Shown here: piece by piece, positions 6,664 through 11,477 of the stretch
How the letters are laid out: every line of letters starts with the position of its first letter
Numbering within the stretch: the stretch's first letter is position 1
DNA from: an uncultured Gammaproteobacteria bacterium
Lineage (GTDB): Bacteria; Pseudomonadota; Gammaproteobacteria; GCA-002705445; GCA-002716945
NCBI GenBank assembly: GCA_913041865.1
Contig: CAJWIW010000029.1
Span: 1-11,477, forward strand
Reading direction: 5' to 3'
Length of the DNA stretch: 11,477 nt
Notes under the pieces: model-generated
Told to the model about the DNA's origin: nothing
Databases searched by the model: none
Seen by the model: the letters and a program-made list of their open reading frames with translations, nothing else
Position numbers and translations under genes: made by a program

Positions 6664-9336
6664 TTAACTAATATTTTGGTAGGTAGTAATTATTTCTTTT
6701 TGTATAGGATATGCGATGAATTTCTCACCTGTTTTATCATCAAGATTTGATTTTAGATCCATAATCTCATCATAAGCACTTTTTAAATATTCAGAATCGT
6801 CAAATATTTGATACAGTCGGTAGTTCGTTTCAAATGAAATCTTGTCTTTTGGGGTGTCCTCAATCAATGAAACTAGATTAGAGGCATCAAATTCTCTGTT
6901 TAATTTTTTCAAACAGGAATAGTACACAGCCATATCAAATAGGCCATCATCTTTACTATTTTTCTCCAGCCAATTGTAAGAATCTTCAAAATATTCATTC
7001 ATGGCAATTTCATAGTCGCCATTCGCATAATGAAACATACCAATCAAAAATTTAGTTTTATGAATCTGTACTTTCATATCCCTGTTTTTTGCTAATAACA
7101 ACGCCTTATTAGCAAGCTCAATGGCAGTATTGGTTTCTCCCAAGTGTAGATTTATCTGGGACCGTTGATTCATATTGGCAATTATCTGTTTGTTAAATCC
7201 CCTTTCTTCTACAATCTCAAAGGCTCTGTTGGAATAAATTTTGGCACTATCTAGGTCTCCTCTTGCATAATGGGTACTCGCTAGCGATAGTAATGTATTT
7301 GACAAAAATTCTGATGAATTTTCTTTTTCAAAAATATTCTTTGCAGAAAAATAGTATTTAAATGCTTTTGTGAAGTTCTTTTCTCTTTTTTCAACTCCAG
7401 CAATGCTGAGCATCGTTCTTGCAATTTTAATTTCATCACCTATTTTTTTACTAAGGTCAAGCGCACGTTCAAGCGTCTCAATTGCTTCTTTAGTATTGTA
7501 CAGATAGTAGTATCCCATACCAATCATATTTAACATCCCAAGCATCCCAGTTTTATCACCAAGTTGTTCATCCAATTGATAGACCTCTTCCAATTTTGGT
7601 ATAGACAGTTCATAATCCTCATTGAAATAGTGAAACAGGCCAATGTTTAGGAGTGCATTTTTTTGACTAACGAAATCTTCTAGCTCCCTAGCTAATTCTA
7701 GTGCCTTGTTTATGTATTCAAGTACATTCTCCTGTTCTCCTTTTGAATGATAGGCGCCAGCTATATTTTGGTATGATGACAGTTGCAATCTTTTATTATC
7801 CAACTTTAATCCTATATCAAGGGTTTCCTTAAACATTCTTATAGACTCATCATAGTTCTCAAGTGAGCGGTTTAGGTTTCCAACATTTACAAGCAGAGTA
7901 GTTTCAAGCACCTTATCACCCAGTTCTTTGGCAATTTTTGATGACTCTTCATAATACTTCTTGGCCGCATCGTATTGTTTACTTTTATATTTAACAATCC
8001 CCAGATATTTAAATACGCTAGCCTCAGATTTTTTATCATTTAAACTTCTTGATATTTTAAGCGCTCTCTGTAACAGTTTTTCAGCTTTCAATGGTTCATC
8101 ATCAGAGTTATACATTCTCGCGAGCATCATCATTGATCCAACTTGATTACTATCAAGACTAATAGATTTTTCAAACATACCCCTGGAAATTTGTATATCC
8201 TCTAGCGTGGTACGTTTCTCAAACTTGTATTTGCCCTTTAAGTAGTACTCGTAGGCTTCTGGATTACCTGCGACATTAACCTGCTCAACGTTCTCTGTTA
8301 CCATGATATTTAGATTTGCTAAAATTTCATTGGATAGATCTAGTTTAATTGAACTTAGGTCACTCCAAGATGTCTGCCAACGATTTGACCAAACTACCTC
8401 AGAATTTTTAGTATCAAACAGTTCCATAGCTAGCTGAAACATGGAATCCATTTTCCAGATTGAGCCCTTTGCTACATACCTAACTCTCAACTCTTTTGCT
8501 AATTCATCATAGTTCATTTTGGAATAATCAATTTGCTCAATATCTCCCAAGCCAGCTACCCTCAACATACCTGCACTGGATACATCTTTTATAAGATCAG
8601 AACTAATCCCGTATGCATAAAAATCGTCTTTGGCATCTCCCTTATTTGTAAAAGGAATAATAGCGACTGATGGCACCTCATTAGTGTCTGCTACTCCTAT
8701 TCCAATAAACGAAAGATTAATCCAAAATAAAATACCCAAAATTGAAAGAGCTGCTCCCGTTAAGCTATAAACGTTCCACTGGATTCCCTTCGACTCTAGC
8801 TTTGCTGACACATCTGACAATCTAGTCTCTGGTAAATCGTGGGAGGTGATGCAATAGACCTCAACCCTCTGTCCTACTCCTTTAAGCTTCGGTTCACCTA
8901 AGTATTTAGTCTTGAACTCTTCTTCCCTTATAATTGCATCATTAACCTTGCTGGAAATAGCAATACCGCCTGGTGCTGAAAAGGGTTCAATTCGAGATGC
9001 TATATTTACATCATCTCCAAGAATATCGTTTTCTTCCACTAGTATTTCACCCTCATGAATACCAATTCTCAAATCGAGTCCATCTACCGTTTTAGAGACT
9101 TTTTGAAGATCCAAACAACAGTGAACGGCGTCCGTTACTGTATCAAAGGTAAGAAGAAGGCCATCACCCATCTCCTTGATCCATTTGCCATTGAATGATT
9201 CAATGATAGGGCGAAAAAGCTCACGTTGTTTTTTAAGAAGCGATGATGCCTTGGATTGATTTTTCGCCGTTAACTTGGTAAATCCAACTATATCTGTAAA
9301 AACAATGGCCGCAAGTTTTCTTTTTGTGTCGCTCAT
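6664..9336 (-). CDS. Membrane-anchored class III adenylate cyclase with TolB-like and TPR domains (copy 2 of array)
   Basis: An 890-residue paralogue of both neighbours with the same architecture in the same register. The cyclase domain (8-165) keeps metal ligands D15 and D58, adenine-selecting K54 and D104, and catalytic N111 and R115, so it should be active. One helix lies at about 189-211 (WNVYSLTGAALSILGILFWI). The TolB-like domain (about 221-350) has VAIIPFTNKG, FYAYGISSDLI and VVWSNRW. About ten 40-residue TPRs follow, then a C-terminal block with LDDKTGEKFIAYP. By hand count the cyclase domain is about 62% identical to copy 3. The TolB-like region is about 84% identical to copy 1, but the first two TPRs compared with copy 1 are only about 36% identical. 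The ATG has no SD. Terminators in both flanking spacers suggest its own transcription unit. A constant catalytic half with a divergent TPR half suggests different ligands or partners; that is inference. Confidence 0.92.
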   Translation of the reverse strand: MSDTKRKLAAIVFTDIVGFTKLTAKNQSKASSLLKKQRELFRPIIESFNGKWIKEMGDGLLLTFDTVTDAVHCCLDLQKVSKTVDGLDLRIGIHEGEILVEENDILGDDVNIASRIEPFSAPGGIAISSKVNDAIIREEEFKTKYLGEPKLKGVGQRVEVYCITSHDLPETRLSDVSAKLESKGIQWNVYSLTGAALSILGILFWINLSFIGIGVADTNEVPSVAIIPFTNKGDAKDDFYAYGISSDLIKDVSSAGMLRVAGLGDIEQIDYSKMNYDELAKELRVRYVAKGSIWKMDSMFQLAMELFDTKNSEVVWSNRWQTSWSDLSSIKLDLSNEILANLNIMVTENVEQVNVAGNPEAYEYYLKGKYKFEKRTTLEDIQISRGMFEKSISLDSNQVGSMMMLARMYNSDDEPLKAEKLLQRALKISRSLNDKKSEASVFKYLGIVKYKSKQYDAAKKYYEESSKIAKELGDKVLETTLLVNVGNLNRSLENYDESIRMFKETLDIGLKLDNKRLQLSSYQNIAGAYHSKGEQENVLEYINKALELARELEDFVSQKNALLNIGLFHYFNEDYELSIPKLEEVYQLDEQLGDKTGMLGMLNMIGMGYYYLYNTKEAIETLERALDLSKKIGDEIKIARTMLSIAGVEKREKNFTKAFKYYFSAKNIFEKENSSEFLSNTLLSLASTHYARGDLDSAKIYSNRAFEIVEERGFNKQIIANMNQRSQINLHLGETNTAIELANKALLLAKNRDMKVQIHKTKFLIGMFHYANGDYEIAMNEYFEDSYNWLEKNSKDDGLFDMAVYYSCLKKLNREFDASNLVSLIEDTPKDKISFETNYRLYQIFDDSEYLKSAYDEIMDLKSNLDDKTGEKFIAYPIQKEIITTYQNIS

Positions 9337-9356
9337 TTGGATTTAAATCTAAGAAT
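9334..9356 (-). promoter_or_regulatory. Invariant start-proximal block with GATTTAAATC palindrome, before array copy 2
   Basis: Identical over 23 bp to 6566-6588, with the palindrome at 9340-9349. The sequence between it and the terminator T-tract differs in three places from the other copy, so this block stands out as the most constrained part of the spacer. No SD is present. Confidence 0.5.
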
Positions 9357-9432
9357 GCTATAGGAAACAAAAAACCCCGTGAAGGGGGGCTTTTTATCAA
9401 AATAAACGTTTATGAAATAGCTATGGGATATT
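9337..9432 (-). repeat. Conserved 96-bp intergenic cassette between array copies 1 and 2
   Basis: Second copy of the cassette found at 6569-6663, about 90% identical. It differs mainly by a longer G-run in the terminator and by a perfect 12-bp palindrome ATAAACGTTTAT (9402-9413), where the other copy has a non-palindromic version. The trailer after the stop codon, including the TAGCTATTTCATAA stretch, is retained. Confidence 0.85.
9369..9395 (-). terminator. Rho-independent terminator after array copy 1
   Basis: On the minus strand AAAAAG precedes a C-run pairing with GGGG across a TTCAC loop, followed by TTTTTTG. The compensating A- and T-runs match the terminator at 6601-6626. It lies 37 bp beyond the stop codon of copy 1. 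Confidence 0.85.
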
Positions 9433-11477
9433 TCAACTAATACTTTGATAAACCTTAACTATCTCACTCTCTAATGGGTAGTTAATGAATTTCTCACCTG
9501 TTTTATCATCAAGCTTAGCCTTTATATCCATTATTTTTTCGTAAGAACTTTTTAGGTAAGAGCGATCATCATAGAGTTGATACAACCTGTAATTCAATTC
9601 ATACCCATACTTACGCTCTGGTGTTTCCTCCATCAATATTTCTAATTGAGAGAGATTAATATCTCTGCCTAGCTTTTTTAAACAAACCAGGTAGATACTC
9701 ATGTCTCTAAGGGAAATATCTTTTTCATTTTCAGTAAACCATTCATACCACTTACTCATGTTACCATCCATTGCCTGAGCATAATCCTTTTGCTGAAAAT
9801 AAATCAATCCCTTTCCAAAGTGGTAAAAGTGATACCTCATATCATCCTTAATTTCTTTTGCAATATCCATCGACTGATCCAAATGACCCATTGCAGATTC
9901 AGTATCTCCCTTTTGAAGATCAAGACCAGCCATGAAACTTATGTTTTGTAGGATTTGACTTTTATTTCCCAGTTCCTCATGGATCTTGAATGATTCTTTG
10001 ATATAATGCATGGCACTATCTAAGTCACCAGTTTCCAAAAAGTGGTTCGCAATCATTCCTGTTACCATTCCTAGGCCATCTTGATTGTTCACTTTTTGAT
10101 ATATTTTTTTTGATTTTTTCAGATTTTTAAAACCTTCAGATTTGTTCCCTAGCTCGTTTTGTGCCCCTCCTAGCATGATATAACTTTTAGAGATAAGTAA
10201 ATCATCTTTTAACTCTTTACTTAATAGAAGAGCACGTTCACACGTCTCAAGTACATTTGTATCTTTGTGCATGGTGGTATATGTAAGAGCTATTCGATAT
10301 AAAGTTTCTATTACCTGTCCCTTATCTCCCAGTTCATCAAAAATATTCAATACCTTGTAAAGGCCTTCCAAGGCCTCATCATGATCTTTATTTCTCGATT
10401 TGTTAGCTGCAATGTTTGTAAGCGCAGCTGCCTGCATGTTAAGGTCTTCTGTTTCTTTTGCCAGTTCATATGCTTTTAAGGTATGCTCATAGCTGAGTTT
10501 TTCTTTACCAATCTGGCTATAGACCGCTGCAAGGTTTTGATGACCATAGCCCATACGCATTTTGTCATCGATAGCAATTGCCATACTCAGCATTTCCTTA
10601 AGGATCTCTAAGGCTTTTTGTTGATTTCCTCGGGCAGAATAGATCAAGGAGAGGTTATTTAAATTTCTTATGATCTGACCTTTATCACCTACTTCTTTAG
10701 CAATTGAATTTGATTCTGAATATATTTTCAATGCCTCATCAAGATTTCCTCTATAATATGAGACAACACCTAAGCTCGTTAAGGCATTCGATAATGCAAC
10801 TTTGTTTTTTATTCTTTTTGATACTTCGACAGCATTATCAAAAAGTGGTTCAGCTTTATCGATCTCGCTGGTATACATATAGGTTCTACCAATGAGAATA
10901 GTTGCATCTACAAGATTACTATCAAGGCTAATAGCCTTCTCAAACATCCCTCTGGATATTTCTATATCTTCTAGAGATGTTCTTTTTTCAAATTTATATT
11001 TACCTTTAAGGTAGTACTCATATGCCTCGGGATTTCCTGTGACATTCACCTGCTCAGAGTTCTTAGTAACCATTATGTTGAGATTGGCTAAAATTTCATT
11101 CGACAGGTCTCCTTTTATTGTAGAGAGATCGCTCCAGTTTGTTTGCCACCTGTTTGACCACACCACCTCAGAATTTTTGGTGTCAAACAGCTCCATAGAC
11201 AACTGAAAAACGCTGTCCATTTTCCACAGAGTTCCTTTTGCGACATATCTAACCCGAAGCTTATCAGCCAGTTCATCATTGTTCATCTCCAGATAATCAA
11301 GTTTTTCAATATCGGCTAGGGCCGCTACTCGAAGCATACCAGTGCTTGAGACGTCTTTAATAAGATCAGAGCTGATACCGTAGGCATAAAAGTCATCCTT
11401 TTTCTCACCCTTGTTTTCAAACGGGAGTACTGCTACAGATAATACCTCGTTCGTATCAGCGATTCCTATACCTATAA
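9433..11477 (-). CDS. TolB-like/TPR part of a third membrane adenylate cyclase paralogue (copy 1, 5' end beyond window)
   Basis: The reading frame is open to the right edge of the window, giving 680 visible residues. The methionine at 11335-11337 is internal: the 46 codons before it encode IGIGIADTNEVLSVAVLPF and continue through FYAYGISSDLI, matching the end of the membrane helix and the start of the TolB-like domain in copies 2 and 3. By alignment the visible part starts near residue 211 of an approximately 890-residue protein, so a cyclase domain and membrane helix are expected just outside. Visible domains are the TolB-like domain (VRYVAKG, VVWSNRW), about ten 40-residue TPRs from roughly 10880 down to 9720, and a C-terminal block with LDDKTGEKFINYP. 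It is closest to copy 2: about 84% identity over the TolB-like region with a sharp drop in the TPRs. It is followed by the conserved terminator cassette. Catalytic competence cannot be judged here. Confidence 0.9.
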   Translation of the reverse strand, partial: IGIGIADTNEVLSVAVLPFENKGEKKDDFYAYGISSDLIKDVSSTGMLRVAALADIEKLDYLEMNNDELADKLRVRYVAKGTLWKMDSVFQLSMELFDTKNSEVVWSNRWQTNWSDLSTIKGDLSNEILANLNIMVTKNSEQVNVTGNPEAYEYYLKGKYKFEKRTSLEDIEISRGMFEKAISLDSNLVDATILIGRTYMYTSEIDKAEPLFDNAVEVSKRIKNKVALSNALTSLGVVSYYRGNLDEALKIYSESNSIAKEVGDKGQIIRNLNNLSLIYSARGNQQKALEILKEMLSMAIAIDDKMRMGYGHQNLAAVYSQIGKEKLSYEHTLKAYELAKETEDLNMQAAALTNIAANKSRNKDHDEALEGLYKVLNIFDELGDKGQVIETLYRIALTYTTMHKDTNVLETCERALLLSKELKDDLLISKSYIMLGGAQNELGNKSEGFKNLKKSKKIYQKVNNQDGLGMVTGMIANHFLETGDLDSAMHYIKESFKIHEELGNKSQILQNISFMAGLDLQKGDTESAMGHLDQSMDIAKEIKDDMRYHFYHFGKGLIYFQQKDYAQAMDGNMSKWYEWFTENEKDISLRDMSIYLVCLKKLGRDINLSQLEILMEETPERKYGYELNYRLYQLYDDRSYLKSSYEKIMDIKAKLDDKTGEKFINYPLESEIVKVYQSIS

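Noticed and set aside
7961..8146. Plus-strand frame opposite array copy 2
   Set aside because: Antisense shadow of the TPR region; no ribosome site or promoter seen.
9720..10880. Regular repeat spacing of about 120 bp suggesting a repeat array
   Set aside because: The period equals 40 codons and reflects TPR units; the DNA units are too diverged and are translated, so this is not a CRISPR or satellite array.
10704..10895. Plus-strand frame opposite array copy 1
   Set aside because: Antisense shadow of TPR-coding DNA with no supporting signal.
11335..11337. ATG as the true start of array copy 1
   Set aside because: The frame is open to the window edge and the upstream codons encode sequence homologous to copies 2 and 3, so the methionine is internal (it equals the M of MLRVAGL in copy 2).

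Overview
The window is about 11.5 kb of moderately AT-rich bacterial DNA, probably from a Gram-negative organism. Every gene I can support lies on the minus strand, so the reading order is from high to low coordinates. Class III cyclases fused through one membrane helix to TolB-like and TPR domains are abundant in marine and FCB-type bacteria (Marinimicrobia- or Balneola-like). I recognise that style only from memory, so the taxonomic guess is weak. No rRNA, tRNA, CRISPR array, transposase or phage gene was seen.

Right two thirds (3890-11477): a tandem array of three paralogous signalling genes, the first cut by the window edge. Each complete copy is about 890 residues. The order is a cytoplasmic class III adenylate cyclase domain with intact catalytic residues, one transmembrane helix, a TolB/FlgO-like domain, about ten 40-residue TPR repeats, and a conserved C-terminal block. 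The copies are separated by almost identical spacers of 95 and 96 bp (about 90% identical by eye). Each spacer holds a rho-independent terminator and an invariant 23-bp block over the next start codon. The spacers are more alike than the coding DNA I compared. The TolB-like domain is about 84% identical between neighbours, but the TPR domain falls to roughly 36%. The array looks like a set of cAMP-producing receptors with a constant output half and a diversified, probably extracytoplasmic, interaction half.

Middle (2179-3849): a polytopic GT-C-fold membrane protein resembling TMTC-type protein mannosyltransferases but without their TPR tail. It lies 40 bp behind the last cyclase with no evident terminator between them, so the two may share a transcript. 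An AT-rich spacer with a (TA)8 tract and a 14-bp palindrome follows.

Left (10-2032): a two-gene operon, with a four-helix membrane protein followed by a small exported protein of probable ferredoxin-like (NIPSNAP/Dabb-type) fold. Both have perfect AAGGAG ribosome binding sites, and the operon ends at a strong terminator. Next comes an FTR1/EfeU-type iron permease whose upstream region carries a 7-1-7 palindrome resembling a Fur box, abutted by a second inverted repeat. This points to iron-repressed iron uptake, independent of the cyclase array.
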